Shown here one piece after another: positions 8,821 through 18,326 of a DNA stretch of 64,000 nucleotides. A program made the translations under genes and the position numbers. The notes below the pieces were generated by a model. It searched no databases and was not told where the DNA came from. It saw nothing but the letters and a program-made list of their open reading frames with translations. How positions within the stretch are numbered: position 1 is the stretch's first letter; each line of letters opens with the position of its first letter. Source of the DNA: Mariniflexile jejuense (GTDB taxonomy: Bacteria > Bacteroidota > Bacteroidia > Flavobacteriales > Flavobacteriaceae); NCBI RefSeq assembly GCF_042675665.1, contig NZ_JBHTJI010000022.1:186001-250000 (forward strand), given 5' to 3'.

Positions 8821-8854
8821 AAAAAATGCAACTCGAAAAGTTGCATTTTTTTTT
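8821..8854. terminator. Bidirectional intrinsic terminator between DUF2911 and XRE genes
   Basis: Inverted repeat TGCAACT (8827-8833) and AGTTGCA (8839-8845), flanked by A6 on the left and a T9 run on the right. It can end transcription in both directions, serving the convergent DUF2911 gene and the XRE regulator. Confidence 0.85.
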
Positions 8855-9053
8855 AATCTTCTTCTTCCAAAATAAATATTTCTTCAACTGAAACTTCAAA
8901 CAATTTTGCAATTTTTAAAGAAAGTATAGTAGATGGCACATATTTATTCTTCTCCATAGCGTTTATGGTTTGCCTACTAACTCCTATTTTTTCTGCTAAA
9001 TCTGCTTGAGTAAAATTATGTATGGCGCGTTGTATTTTTATATTATTCTTCAT
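8853..9053 (-). CDS. Small XRE-family HTH transcriptional regulator
   Basis: A 66-residue protein made almost only of a Cro/CI helix-turn-helix: RAIHNFTQADLAEKIGVSRQ then TINAMEKNKYVPS. It is the short YgzD-like type with an acidic C-terminus (VEEIFILEEED). It overlaps the upstream membrane protein gene by 11 bases, so the two are translated together. In such pairs the membrane protein is often thought to control the regulator; that is an inference. Confidence 0.88.
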   Translation of the reverse strand: MKNNIKIQRAIHNFTQADLAEKIGVSRQTINAMEKNKYVPSTILSLKIAKLFEVSVEEIFILEEED

Positions 9054-9468
9054 CGCTATTAGATTTTAGTTTTAAAAAATTAAAGCGAACAATAAAGAAA
9101 ATTAATGGTGTAAACATATTATAAACCAAAACAGTGAAAAAATTACCTTCATAAATAAATATAACGGTTAGGAAAAGAATAATGTAATTAAGTAAAATTG
9201 CCCAAACTAACGATTCGTGTCTTAACTTATGAATGAATTCATCTTCAATCTTTTCCTTTGAAAAACCCACTAATAAACCTCCAATAATTATTAAAATTGA
9301 AATAATTTCATCTAAGAATTCAAATCCGAAATTATTGATTAAATCCAAATTAAAGATATCTTCAGTTGAATCGAAAATTTGAAGAAATACACCTATAATG
9401 ATTCCTGTTAAAAATAGTACCCAACCAATTTTTTTGTACTTGTTTGGTAATAAATAATTTGTTTTCAT
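9043..9468 (-). CDS. Four-helix membrane protein paired with an XRE regulator
   Basis: The 141-residue protein has four predicted membrane helices, near residues 14-30, 52-68, 88-106 and 109-127, and an acidic tail. I do not recognise a named domain. Its gene precedes and overlaps the XRE gene, and a TATATTTG element at 9543-9536 is a possible promoter. A gene at 36922-37497 carries the same two modules fused in one protein, which supports a functional link between the HTH and the membrane part. Confidence 0.75.
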   Translation of the reverse strand: MKTNYLLPNKYKKIGWVLFLTGIIIGVFLQIFDSTEDIFNLDLINNFGFEFLDEIISILIIIGGLLVGFSKEKIEDEFIHKLRHESLVWAILLNYIILFLTVIFIYEGNFFTVLVYNMFTPLIFFIVRFNFLKLKSNSDEE

Positions 9469-9572
9469 AATTGTTCGTTTTAAAATTAATTTACATGATT
9501 GATAAATAAAAAGTAAAACAAACTTTACATTTAGACAAATATATTTAACAAAAAGTAATATTAACTTAACTT

Positions 9573-10556
9573 TTAATATTCAAGATTAATAACTTTTCTA
9601 ACGCTATCAAGTGTTTTTATAAGGTTTCTGCTAAACTCAAAAGTCATAATATCACTTTCAGTTTTACCATCACGTATCAGTTGGTTAAAATGAATGGTTT
9701 CGTAGTTATAACCAATGGTTTTATACCCAAATTCTTTAACTTCTTCATTTCCATCAACAATTAATGACACAGTAGATGGGCAATGAAATTGAGTGTTAAT
9801 TTTAATAACTCCCTTTTCGCAATAAAAAATAGCTTCTGTTGGCAATACTTCTAAAAGTGAACTTTTTAAATGCGCTTCTACATTGTTTTGGTAACCAAAA
9901 ATCATAGTACATGATGAATCGATACCGTTTTCAAAAAAAGTAGCTGATGCATCAATATGTTTTGGCAAACCTAATGTTGAAAGTGTTGCAAAAATGGGAT
10001 AAATACCAATATCTAAAAGGCTACCACCACCCATGGCTTTATTAAACAATCTGGTTTTTGTGTTATATTCTCGTTGAAAGCCAAAATCACTTTCAATTTT
10101 TAAAATATTGCCATATGTTTTACTCTCTAATAATTTCAAAACGTATTGATAATGTGGCAAAAAATACGTCCAAAGCGCTTCCATTAAAAGTACGTTCTTT
10201 TCTTTAGCTTTTGCTATCATTATTTCCACTTCTTCAGCGTTCATAGCAAACGGTTTTTCACCTAAAACAGCAATACCCTTTTCTAAACACATAAGTGCAT
10301 TTTCTTTATGTAAAGCATGTGGTGTTGCAATGTAAACAGCGTCAATTTCTGGGTCGTTTGCTAATGCTTCATAACTATTATATGCTTTTTTAGCATCATA
10401 TTTATCAGCAAAATAATCAGCTTTTTCTTGGTCTCTTGATGCAACGGCATATAATTCGGCATCAGGAATGGTTAGTAGGTCGGTTGCAAAACTATTAGCA
10501 ATTCTTCCTAAACCTATAATGCCCCATTTAATTTTTTTAGGTGGTGATTGTATCAT
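9573..10556 (-). CDS. Gfo/Idh/MocA-family NAD(P)-dependent oxidoreductase
   Basis: The 327-residue protein begins with a Rossmann domain (WGIIGLGRIANSFA, residues 11-24), then YIATPHALHKENA and GEKPFAMN, whose Lys is the conserved catalytic EKP lysine. The C-terminal alpha/beta domain holds GGGSLLDIGIYPI. Family members oxidise or epimerise sugars, inositols or dihydrodiols. The gene overlaps the symporter gene by 20 bases, so its substrate is probably what the SSS carrier imports, perhaps a deacetylated amino sugar given the PIG-L gene upstream (inference). Confidence 0.92.
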   Translation of the reverse strand: MIQSPPKKIKWGIIGLGRIANSFATDLLTIPDAELYAVASRDQEKADYFADKYDAKKAYNSYEALANDPEIDAVYIATPHALHKENALMCLEKGIAVLGEKPFAMNAEEVEIMIAKAKEKNVLLMEALWTYFLPHYQYVLKLLESKTYGNILKIESDFGFQREYNTKTRLFNKAMGGGSLLDIGIYPIFATLSTLGLPKHIDASATFFENGIDSSCTMIFGYQNNVEAHLKSSLLEVLPTEAIFYCEKGVIKINTQFHCPSTVSLIVDGNEEVKEFGYKTIGYNYETIHFNQLIRDGKTESDIMTFEFSRNLIKTLDSVRKVINLEY

Positions 10557-12243
10557 TTTTAGAATTTAATTGAAGTAGGCATGCTATTAGAATAACAATG
10601 GCACAACCCACAAAGTTTAGCCATAAATATGGCAAATTAATTAGTTGGTATTCATTAAGAAAAAACAAAGCAATAACAATAAACTGGGTTATTAACGCCG
10701 CTATAAAAACCGCTTGTCCTTTTACAAACTTAAAGAAAAAAGCCAATAAAAAAATGCCTAACACATTTCCATAAAAAATAGAACCAATAATGTTAACCAA
10801 CTGAATTAAATTTTCGGCAAGTTTTGCAACACAAGCCACACCAATAGCTATAATGCCCCAAGCAAAAGTGAACCATTTGGAAGCTTTAACCATGTGTTCT
10901 TCGGTTTTTTCAACAGTGTTTCGTTTGTATAAATCGATGGTTGTTGTAGAACCTAAGGCATTTAACTCGCTTGCTGTACTAGACATGGCTGCACTTAAAA
11001 TAACCGCCAACAACAACCCTATTAAACCACGTGGTAAATTATTCAAAATAAAATGAATAAATACATAATCTTTATCGTTACTTTCTACTTTTATATTTTT
11101 ATTTTTTGCTGCTTTTTCAATAAGAATTCTAGCTTCTTTTTTTATAGAGTCGTTAGTTTTATTTGCCCTTGAAATTTCTTTTGAAACTACATCATTTTCA
11201 CTATTTACAAACGAATTTATATAAGCTTGCTTTTCATTAAAAATGATATTTTGCTTTTTTTGAAGCAGTTTGTAGGCTTCAGAATATTCAGAATTTAAAA
11301 CAACCTCTGTTGCTGTAGGATTAAAGTTAACAGGCGCTTCATTAAACTGATAAAACACAAAAACCATAACACCTACTAATAGGATAAAGAACTGCATTGG
11401 TACTTTTAAAAGTCCGTTAAAAATCAATCCCAATTGCATTTCTTTTACCGATTTTCCTGATAAATACCGCTGCACCTGACTTTGGTCTGTTCCAAAATAC
11501 GATAACATTAAAAACGTACCACCAATAATACCACTCCAAAAGGTGTAGCGGTTATTCAAATCGAATGAAAAATTTAACACTTCCATTTTACCACTAGCGC
11601 CTGCAATACTAAGTGCTTTACTGAATGAAATATCTTGAGGCAATTTATCAACGATGAGAAAAAAGGCGATTAACATACCTATAAAAATAACCACCATTTG
11701 ATGCTTTTGCGTTACGTTTACAGCACGCGTTCCACCAGAAACGGTGTAAATAATTACCAACAACCCAATGATTATGTTTAGGGTTAATAAATTCCAACCT
11801 AAAACCACCGATAAAATAATAGCAGGTGCAAAAATAGTAATGCCTGCTGCCAAACCACGTTGTATTAAGAACAAAATAGCGGTTAGCGTTCTTGTTTTTA
11901 AATCGAAGCGGTTTTCTAAAAACTCGTAAGCGGTATACACATTTAAACGATGGTATAATGGAATAAACACCATACAAATAACCACCATAGCAATGGGTAA
12001 CCCGAAATAGAATTGTACAAATCCCATACCGTCGTTAAACGCTTGACCTGGTGTTGAAAGAAAGGTAATTGCACTAGCTTGTGTAGCCATGACCGATAGA
12101 CCAATAGTCCACCATTTTGAAGTATTTCCGCCTTTTAAATAATCTTGAACGTTTTTACTGCCTTTGGTTTGCCATGTGCCATACACAACAATTGCCAATA
12201 ATGTTGCACATAAAACTACCCAATCTATCCAGTTTAATTGCAT
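10537..12243 (-). CDS. Sodium:solute symporter (SSS family)
   Basis: A 568-residue polytopic membrane protein with the SSS fold: it opens NWIDWVVLCATLLAIVVYG, followed by LKGGNTSKWWTIGLSVMATQASAI in the first helices, the region that forms the Na2 sodium site, and SGGTRAVNVT. Between about residues 320 and 390 there is a lysine- and glutamate-rich hydrophilic insertion that ordinary SSS sugar carriers lack. Substrate is probably a sugar or sugar acid. It lies between the 36-residue one-helix protein and the Gfo/Idh/MocA gene in one operon. Confidence 0.92.
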   Translation of the reverse strand: MQLNWIDWVVLCATLLAIVVYGTWQTKGSKNVQDYLKGGNTSKWWTIGLSVMATQASAITFLSTPGQAFNDGMGFVQFYFGLPIAMVVICMVFIPLYHRLNVYTAYEFLENRFDLKTRTLTAILFLIQRGLAAGITIFAPAIILSVVLGWNLLTLNIIIGLLVIIYTVSGGTRAVNVTQKHQMVVIFIGMLIAFFLIVDKLPQDISFSKALSIAGASGKMEVLNFSFDLNNRYTFWSGIIGGTFLMLSYFGTDQSQVQRYLSGKSVKEMQLGLIFNGLLKVPMQFFILLVGVMVFVFYQFNEAPVNFNPTATEVVLNSEYSEAYKLLQKKQNIIFNEKQAYINSFVNSENDVVSKEISRANKTNDSIKKEARILIEKAAKNKNIKVESNDKDYVFIHFILNNLPRGLIGLLLAVILSAAMSSTASELNALGSTTTIDLYKRNTVEKTEEHMVKASKWFTFAWGIIAIGVACVAKLAENLIQLVNIIGSIFYGNVLGIFLLAFFFKFVKGQAVFIAALITQFIVIALFFLNEYQLINLPYLWLNFVGCAIVILIACLLQLNSKNDTITT

Positions 12244-12244
12244 A

Positions 12245-12355
12245 TTAAAAGGCTTGAGTAATTAAGTAAAAGGCTATGATATACACCAAATTAGCTATTA
12301 AAACTATCGAGTAAAGTTTTAACCAAGGTTGTTTGGTTTGTTTTTCGTTATTCAT
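12245..12355 (-). CDS. One-helix membrane microprotein (36 aa) in PIG-L/symporter operon
   Basis: A short ORF starting MNNEKQTKQPWLKLYS, followed by a single hydrophobic helix (residues about 15-35). It begins 2 bases after the PIG-L stop and ends 1 base before the symporter ATG, so the spacing is that of a real gene in an operon. The N-terminus is polar and the helix ends with almost no tail. It could be a small accessory subunit of the SSS symporter, as small one-helix partners are known for other transporters. I do not know a family name for it. Confidence 0.7.
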   Translation of the reverse strand: MNNEKQTKQPWLKLYSIVLIANLVYIIAFYLITQAF

Positions 12356-12357
12356 AT

Positions 12358-14880
12358 CTAATTATTTAGCTTCGTGCTTGGTTTTAAATCTTCTTTTCCT
12401 ATGGAAAGCATATTGGCAAACAACCTGTATGCGCCCGAAACACCTTCTGGAAATTCTCTAAAAAAGCTTAAACCTGTATAGATATAATACCCTTTTCCGT
12501 GTTTAGCAACCAATAAACTACCATCTTTTGGCGATTCATTTTTATCATTCATTGATAAAATTGGCGTAAACTCACTTCCCCATTCGTTAGGAAAATACAA
12601 ACCGCGTTCTTGTGTCCAACCTTCAAAATCGTGTTGGGTAATTTTGTTAGGATAATTTAAAAGCGGATGGTTAGGGTTTAAAAACCTAACTTCAGCATTT
12701 TCATCGGTTACACGATCATTCGATAATTTTAAATTATATGGTGCTAATGTATTTGTTTTTAAACCTCGGCTTGTATTGTATTGCACAATCATATTACCGC
12801 CTTTTGCTACAAAATCAAATAGTAATTGTTGTTTAAATTCAATGTTTTCTAAAGTATTGTAAGCACGAATCCCTACCACAATAGCATCAAATCTGCTTAA
12901 CGTTTCTGCGTTAATATCTTCTGGTTTTATAGTTAAAACATTGTATCCTATTTGCAGTAAACTTTCAGGAACTACATCACCAGCACCAGCAATATAACCA
13001 ATATTTTCACCCTTCTTTTTAATATCTAAACGCACAATTTTACTTTCACTTGGTAATAAAACGGTTTGATAAGGAATGTGTTCGTATGTTATTTCAATAA
13101 GTTCTTTGGTGTAATCTGAATCGTTTACGTGAACAATTGGACTTATGTAACCTTCACTTTGATTTTTTGGAGGAATAACCGTAAACGAAAGTTGTTGTTC
13201 TTCGCCTTTATGAACGATGCTTACTTTTTGTTTTTCAGGAAAAATATTCCAATCTTTTGGATGGCAAACTTCAACAAATCCTTCTAAATTATCGCGTCCA
13301 GCTTTTACAATAACTGTAATATCGCGCTGTTTATCATTTTCAAAAATGATGACTTTATCTGAAATTTTAGCCGAAGCTTCTGGAATAATTTCAAACGGAC
13401 GATACAACTCACCTTTATCTGGTTTTGAATAGCGATGTACTACAGTTTTAGTTATAGAAAATGGTATATCATTTATTTTTAAGTTGAAGTTTACTTTAAC
13501 ACTTTTAGGCGTTTCTGGTTTCCCTATGAAGGCTTCATTTTCAACCTCATACATACCTAATGTGCCTTTTTTATTTAACCAATATACTGATGTGTATTTT
13601 TCTTCGCTAGAAATATAATAATCTGTATCAAACTTTTCAGAATCGTTATTTTTCAACGCTAATTGTTTTGAAATGGTTTTTCCATCACCTTGAGTAATAC
13701 TTTCTAAAACAATATTTTGGTTGCTTCTGTTTAAAGCTTCAATATTAATTTTAACCGATTGATTTAATGTTGTTGAAGGCACTTCTGCTGAAGCTTCCAA
13801 ATATAAACCAGCACACATTTCAATAATTGCTGTAAGTTCTTTGGTTTTTTGAGTTTTCCAATGTAAATCGTCTATATTCTGAAGCAATTTATAAGCTTCA
13901 AGCAACTTAGGAATGTGACCCGATGGATTTTTAAAATTGAAATTATTTTCTATTGCGCATAAAATATCGCCAATGGCTTTACCGCCTTTTACACGATTCC
14001 AAGAGGTGTCAATACCATCAAAAATATTGTCTTTATTAGATAATGCATCACCTTTTAAAAACTCTAAATATTCTTTTTGTGAACCACGCTGTGATAATCT
14101 GCCAAAACCTTGGCATAAATGTTGGCTACTTGCTAAAGACGCTAATTCGTTATTAGACATTCCTTTAAGTGGGTAATACGTACCAATATCAAAGTTTATC
14201 GTATTGCCTTTATTGGCTTTATCAAATTCTTCTTGATTACGGTAAAACCATGAATTGGTATTAAAAAACAAACGTTTCGGTTTCCAAACGCCAGCGTCTT
14301 TTAATAATTCAGAATAGGCGTTTTTATCACCAGCCAAATCAAAAGCTTCAAAACTTAACATGGCAGAACTTGTGTGATGTCCGTGTGTTGTACCAGGTGT
14401 TCGGTGGTCAAAACGGTTAATAATTATATCTGGTTTAAAGGTTCTAATGGCCAAAACAACATCGCTTAAAACATCTTTTTTATTCCAAATATTTAAGGTT
14501 TCTTCAGGCTCTTTTGAAAAACCAAAATCATTAGCTCTCGTAAATAACTGTTCGCCGCCATCAATTCGTCTTGCAGCCAACAGTTCTTGTGTACGTATAA
14601 CACCTAAAAGTTCTCTTATTTCTGGACCAATAAGGTTTTGTCCGCCATCACCACGTGTTAGTGATAAATAGGCTGTTCGTGCCTTTACATGGTTTGCCAT
14701 ATATGCAATAAGGCGCGTATTTTCATCATCAGGATGTGCAGCTATGTACAACACAGAACCTAAAAAATTAAGTTTTTGAATGGATTCAAAAATCTCTGAA
14801 GATGTTGGTGTTATTGGTTTTTGGGCTTGTAAAAGCGAAAAAGTGAATAAAAATATTAATAAAAGTAAAACTCTTTGCAT
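12358..14880 (-). CDS. Secreted PIG-L/LmbE-family deacetylase, large multidomain form
   Basis: An 840-residue protein with a signal peptide (residues 1-19). The PIG-L domain shows the zinc site AAHPDDEN (residues 47-54, His49 and Asp52) and a later His motif (TTHGHHTSSAM). Beyond about residue 340 there is a beta-rich NPCBM/Ig-like region and, from about 620, a class I glutamine amidotransferase-like fold (DAIVVGIRAYN, GNMIVQYN, GYYIYTGLSFFREFPEG). Such proteins N-deacetylate sugars or conjugates in the periplasm. It heads the operon with the SSS symporter and Gfo/Idh/MocA gene; product is probably exported substrate processing before uptake (inference). Confidence 0.88.
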   Translation of the reverse strand: MQRVLLLLIFLFTFSLLQAQKPITPTSSEIFESIQKLNFLGSVLYIAAHPDDENTRLIAYMANHVKARTAYLSLTRGDGGQNLIGPEIRELLGVIRTQELLAARRIDGGEQLFTRANDFGFSKEPEETLNIWNKKDVLSDVVLAIRTFKPDIIINRFDHRTPGTTHGHHTSSAMLSFEAFDLAGDKNAYSELLKDAGVWKPKRLFFNTNSWFYRNQEEFDKANKGNTINFDIGTYYPLKGMSNNELASLASSQHLCQGFGRLSQRGSQKEYLEFLKGDALSNKDNIFDGIDTSWNRVKGGKAIGDILCAIENNFNFKNPSGHIPKLLEAYKLLQNIDDLHWKTQKTKELTAIIEMCAGLYLEASAEVPSTTLNQSVKINIEALNRSNQNIVLESITQGDGKTISKQLALKNNDSEKFDTDYYISSEEKYTSVYWLNKKGTLGMYEVENEAFIGKPETPKSVKVNFNLKINDIPFSITKTVVHRYSKPDKGELYRPFEIIPEASAKISDKVIIFENDKQRDITVIVKAGRDNLEGFVEVCHPKDWNIFPEKQKVSIVHKGEEQQLSFTVIPPKNQSEGYISPIVHVNDSDYTKELIEITYEHIPYQTVLLPSESKIVRLDIKKKGENIGYIAGAGDVVPESLLQIGYNVLTIKPEDINAETLSRFDAIVVGIRAYNTLENIEFKQQLLFDFVAKGGNMIVQYNTSRGLKTNTLAPYNLKLSNDRVTDENAEVRFLNPNHPLLNYPNKITQHDFEGWTQERGLYFPNEWGSEFTPILSMNDKNESPKDGSLLVAKHGKGYYIYTGLSFFREFPEGVSGAYRLFANMLSIGKEDLKPSTKLNN

Positions 14881-14903
14881 ACGTATTTAGTTAGCTAAAA
14901 AAC

Positions 14904-14911
14904 CAAATATA
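14904..14911 (-). promoter_or_regulatory. Putative -7 promoter element of the PIG-L operon
   Basis: TATATTTG on the minus strand, an exact TAnnTTTG match, 23 bases before the PIG-L ATG at 14880. No good TTTG is seen 19 bases upstream, so the promoter is only moderately supported. Confidence 0.45.
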
Positions 14912-15076
14912 ACAAAGTAATAGAGGGATTTTAGTGCTTTTAATGTTTATTTAACGTTGTTGAAGTTATAGATAAAAGATATATAATGGATGTTATAAAA
15001 GTGGTATTAATTAGTGAATTATCTAAAGCCTATTAACAATTACTAAGGTCAAATAACCAAAGATTAAGGACTAAAC

Positions 15077-16144
15077 CTAAAGCCACTTCTTACGTTTAAA
15101 ATAATATAGCATGCCTAAAAACATAGCAATCATAACACACCACAAAATATAGTACCCATTTTTATAATGAAGCTCTGGAATATAATCGAAGTTCATACCG
15201 TAAATACCTGCAATAAATGTTAATGGAATAAAAATAGAAGCCATTATGGTTAGTACTTTCATTACTTCATTCATTTTGTTGCTAATGGTTGTCATGTACA
15301 TATCCATTAAACTCCAAATCATTTCGCGGTATATGTCGATGTTCTCAGACACTTGAATTAAATGGTCGTATATATCGCGGTAAAACGTTTTTGTTTTTTT
15401 TAGAATAAGTGGACTTTCGTGTTTTTCAATACGATTAATTACTTCGCGAAGCGGAAAAATTGCCCGACGTACTCTTAATATTTCTCGCTTTAAATCTTGA
15501 ATATCTTTATTGATTGTTTTGCCTACATGCCCTGAAAAAATAGCATCTTCATAATCTTCAATTTTTTCTCCTAAAGTTTCAATTATTGTAAAATAATGAT
15601 CTACAATAGCATCCATTAAAATGTATAACAAGTAATCGGCTTGCATGCTTCGTGCTCTACCTTTTCCTTGCCTAATACGTTCTCTTACAGCATCAAAAAC
15701 ATCACCTTCAGATTCTTGGAAAGATAATACATAGCCTTTACCCAAAACAAAACTAACTTGTTCTGCAACTATGCTTTCATCATTTGCATGATACAGCATT
15801 TTTACAACTACAAATAAATAATCTTCATGTTCATCAATTTTTGGGCGCTGAGAAATGCTTACAATATCTTCTAAAACTAAAGGATGTAAATTGAAGTGAT
15901 TACCTAATTTTTCAATTTCTTCAACATGGTTTAACCCATTTATATTTATCCAAGTAACAGAATCTGAACCTTTAAAATTAAAAGCTTCTTCAATAGTTGT
16001 TAGCTCTTTTTCATTACATCTTTCAACGTTATAATCAAAAGCTTCAATAAATAATTTTTTAGACGATTTATTACCTGTATAAATAACGCTTCCAGGTGGT
16101 TTTCCTAGTTTTTTGTTGTGTTTTTTAATTCTGTTTTTGCCCAT
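15077..16144 (-). CDS. corA: Magnesium/cobalt transporter CorA
   Basis: The 355-residue protein has the CorA layout: a soluble N-terminal alpha/beta domain, long helices (residues about 180-290), then two C-terminal membrane helices. The selectivity motif YGMN stands at residues 315-318 at the end of the first helix, with the loop FDYIPELHYKNG containing the acidic periplasmic stretch. The tail KRKKWL is the usual basic end. It forms a pentameric Mg2+ channel in the inner membrane. It follows a small MscS-type gene, 19 bases apart. Confidence 0.95.
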   Translation of the reverse strand: MGKNRIKKHNKKLGKPPGSVIYTGNKSSKKLFIEAFDYNVERCNEKELTTIEEAFNFKGSDSVTWININGLNHVEEIEKLGNHFNLHPLVLEDIVSISQRPKIDEHEDYLFVVVKMLYHANDESIVAEQVSFVLGKGYVLSFQESEGDVFDAVRERIRQGKGRARSMQADYLLYILMDAIVDHYFTIIETLGEKIEDYEDAIFSGHVGKTINKDIQDLKREILRVRRAIFPLREVINRIEKHESPLILKKTKTFYRDIYDHLIQVSENIDIYREMIWSLMDMYMTTISNKMNEVMKVLTIMASIFIPLTFIAGIYGMNFDYIPELHYKNGYYILWCVMIAMFLGMLYYFKRKKWL

Positions 16145-16163
16145 TATATAAATATATAACTAT

Positions 16164-16691
16164 TTAGATAAATTCTGCATCATCGTCTATTGCATCTTTT
16201 TCAATAAGTGTTACTGCTTTTTGTAACATAAGATTGTTTGGATACGTTACAAGATTACCATTATCTAAACGCAAGTGAAGTTGAAAGGCACCAATATCTT
16301 CAATAATGGCTTCAAGTGGAAAATCTTTATCATGTATTTCAATTTTATCGCCAACCTTATATGGAAATGAAAAAAACATAATAATTCCTGAAGTAATATT
16401 GCTTAAAATTGACCAAATAGCAAACAAACCAATGCCTATTACTGCAAATACCGATGAAAAAATAACCGCTAGTTCTCTTAACTGCGTTCCAAAAACATAA
16501 GCTTCTAAAAGTATTCCAATTAAAAATAAAGTAATGGTTACATATCTTCTAATTAGCCTAATTCTAGCTTCGTTTATTTCGTTTTTTCTAGCAATTTTGG
16601 TTATTGTGAAATTGGTAATATAGCGTATTAATAACAACGCTAATACAACTACGGTAGTTGCTATAAGCTCGCCTTTAAAATTTAATAACAT
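16164..16691 (-). CDS. Small MscS-like mechanosensitive channel protein
   Basis: The 175-residue protein has three membrane helices (residues about 8-26, 48-66 and 72-104). The last continues into the MscS pore/beta domain (IWSILSNITSGIIMFFSFPYKVGDKIEIHDKD). It ends soon after the beta domain (NLVTYPNNLMLQKAV) and lacks the large C-terminal vestibule of E. coli MscS. Function as a tension-gated or small-solute channel is likely. Confidence 0.87.
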   Translation of the reverse strand: MLLNFKGELIATTVVVLALLLIRYITNFTITKIARKNEINEARIRLIRRYVTITLFLIGILLEAYVFGTQLRELAVIFSSVFAVIGIGLFAIWSILSNITSGIIMFFSFPYKVGDKIEIHDKDFPLEAIIEDIGAFQLHLRLDNGNLVTYPNNLMLQKAVTLIEKDAIDDDAEFI

Positions 16692-16743
16692 GGAAAAAAT
16701 TAAATATAAATTATTTAGTAAAGATAATAATACTGTTTAAAAA

Positions 16744-17349
16744 TTACAGTTCATTTTGGTTAACATTAACGATATCTAATAATGTTTTGTAAACTGTATG
16801 TGTTGGCAATCCCATAACGTTAAAATAAGAACCTTCAATTTTTGTAACACCTATAAATCCTATCCATTCTTGAATACCATACGCACCTGCTTTATCAAAA
16901 GGTTTGCATGTTTTTATGTAATAATCAATTTCAGCGTCCGTTAAATTTTTAAAAGTAACTTTTGTTACGGTATTTAATGTTTTTTCAAACATTTGGGTTG
17001 TGAAACAAACTGATGTAATTACCTCGTGTGTAGTGTTACTTAACGATTTTATCATTTGAAATGCTTCGGCTTCATTTCTAGGTTTTCCTAAAGCTTGATT
17101 GTTATGCCAAACAATAGTATCGCTGGTAATTAGAATATCGTTGGGTTTTAGTTCGTTTTTATATGGCAATGCTTTTAATTGCGCCAAATAATCACTAATC
17201 TCGAAATGGGTTAATCTTGGTGGATATTCTTCTGCAATTGGCTTTAAACGTATTTCAAAATCTAATCCTAAAGCTTTAAAAAATTCTTGTCTTCTAGGTG
17301 AACCTGAAGCTAAAATAAGGTTGTATTTTTTTAATTTATCGTTCAGCAT
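16744..17349 (-). CDS. maf: Maf-family nucleoside triphosphate pyrophosphatase
   Basis: The 201-residue protein begins with the Maf signature ILASGSPRRQEF (residues 12-23) and later has ITSDTIVWHN and LGKPRNEAEAF, the conserved acidic and lysine active-site motifs, and KAGAYGIQEW. The fold hydrolyses dTTP, UTP or modified pyrimidine nucleotides to monophosphates. It starts on the base where the UbiA gene ends, showing coupling. Confidence 0.93.
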   Translation of the reverse strand: MLNDKLKKYNLILASGSPRRQEFFKALGLDFEIRLKPIAEEYPPRLTHFEISDYLAQLKALPYKNELKPNDILITSDTIVWHNNQALGKPRNEAEAFQMIKSLSNTTHEVITSVCFTTQMFEKTLNTVTKVTFKNLTDAEIDYYIKTCKPFDKAGAYGIQEWIGFIGVTKIEGSYFNVMGLPTHTVYKTLLDIVNVNQNEL

Positions 17350-18260
17350 TATAATAAAATATACTTGTATAAAAGTAATGAAAGCATTCCAAAAAATAGT
17401 ACTAATTTAAATACATTGCTAATTTGATGAAATTCCTTTTTTGTTTTAGAACTAAAAATTTTAATACAATTATAAAGCAACGGACCAATAACCAAAACTA
17501 AAAAATAAAGCACTGCAACTTGGTTTTTGTAAAGTGAATTAATAACGTAATACACGATAAAAAGTAAACATATAATTGTTAATGCAAACAGTACTTTTGT
17601 AGCACGCTCTGTACCAATAGCAATTGGCAATGTGTTCATGCCAGCTTTATAATCGCCATTAATATCTTCAATATCTTTAGCTATTTCACGAAGCAAATTA
17701 ATGGCAAATGCGAACAATGCATAATCGAAAATAATTTTAAAAAACGTTAATTGTGTTTGCTGATTTAAACTTGTAATGGTAGGAAGCAGCTCGAAAACAC
17801 CAACAATTAATATAGAAAGTGCCACCAAAATAGATACAACAATATTTCCTATTAACAGTGTTTGTTTTAAATAACTGGCGTACACATAAAGCAATACAGA
17901 AATGATAACAAACAGCGAAAAAAAGGCATCTCGACCAACTAAATTGGACACATAATAACCAATACCTACACCAACAACATTAAAACCAATAAAAAGGTTA
18001 TACGCTGTTTTTTCGGAAATTGATTTACCAATAATAAGTTTATCGGGTTTGTTTACAAAATCGGTTTCAACATCATAAATATCATTAATAATATTTCCTG
18101 CAGCTGCAATACAAAGGGTTGCTAAAACTAAAAGGCTAATACCTAATGCATTTAAACTTATTTGAACACCAAAAGGCTCTAAAAGAGCATATTTAATAAG
18201 TAATTGCGTTAAAGCAATTAGTATTAAATTTTTCCAGCGGATAAGGTTTAAATAGTTCAA
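17349..18260 (-). CDS. UbiA-family prenyltransferase (geranylgeranylglycerol-phosphate type)
   Basis: A 303-residue polytopic protein with the two UbiA aspartate motifs: NDIYDVETDFVNKP (about residues 59-72) and REIAKDIEDINGDYKAGMNT (around 191-210). These bind prenyl diphosphate through Mg2+. In Flavobacteriia this gene, in this same cluster with KdsC-like HAD and Maf, is usually annotated as geranylgeranylglycerol-phosphate geranylgeranyltransferase, but the acceptor has not been verified here. Confidence 0.85.
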   Translation of the reverse strand: MNYLNLIRWKNLILIALTQLLIKYALLEPFGVQISLNALGISLLVLATLCIAAAGNIINDIYDVETDFVNKPDKLIIGKSISEKTAYNLFIGFNVVGVGIGYYVSNLVGRDAFFSLFVIISVLLYVYASYLKQTLLIGNIVVSILVALSILIVGVFELLPTITSLNQQTQLTFFKIIFDYALFAFAINLLREIAKDIEDINGDYKAGMNTLPIAIGTERATKVLFALTIICLLFIVYYVINSLYKNQVAVLYFLVLVIGPLLYNCIKIFSSKTKKEFHQISNVFKLVLFFGMLSLLLYKYILL

Positions 18261-18326
18261 AATTGTAAAGTTGTATAGTTGAAAGAAATATTGCCTAAAG
18301 CATACAGCTTAAATCCTAAAGCAATT

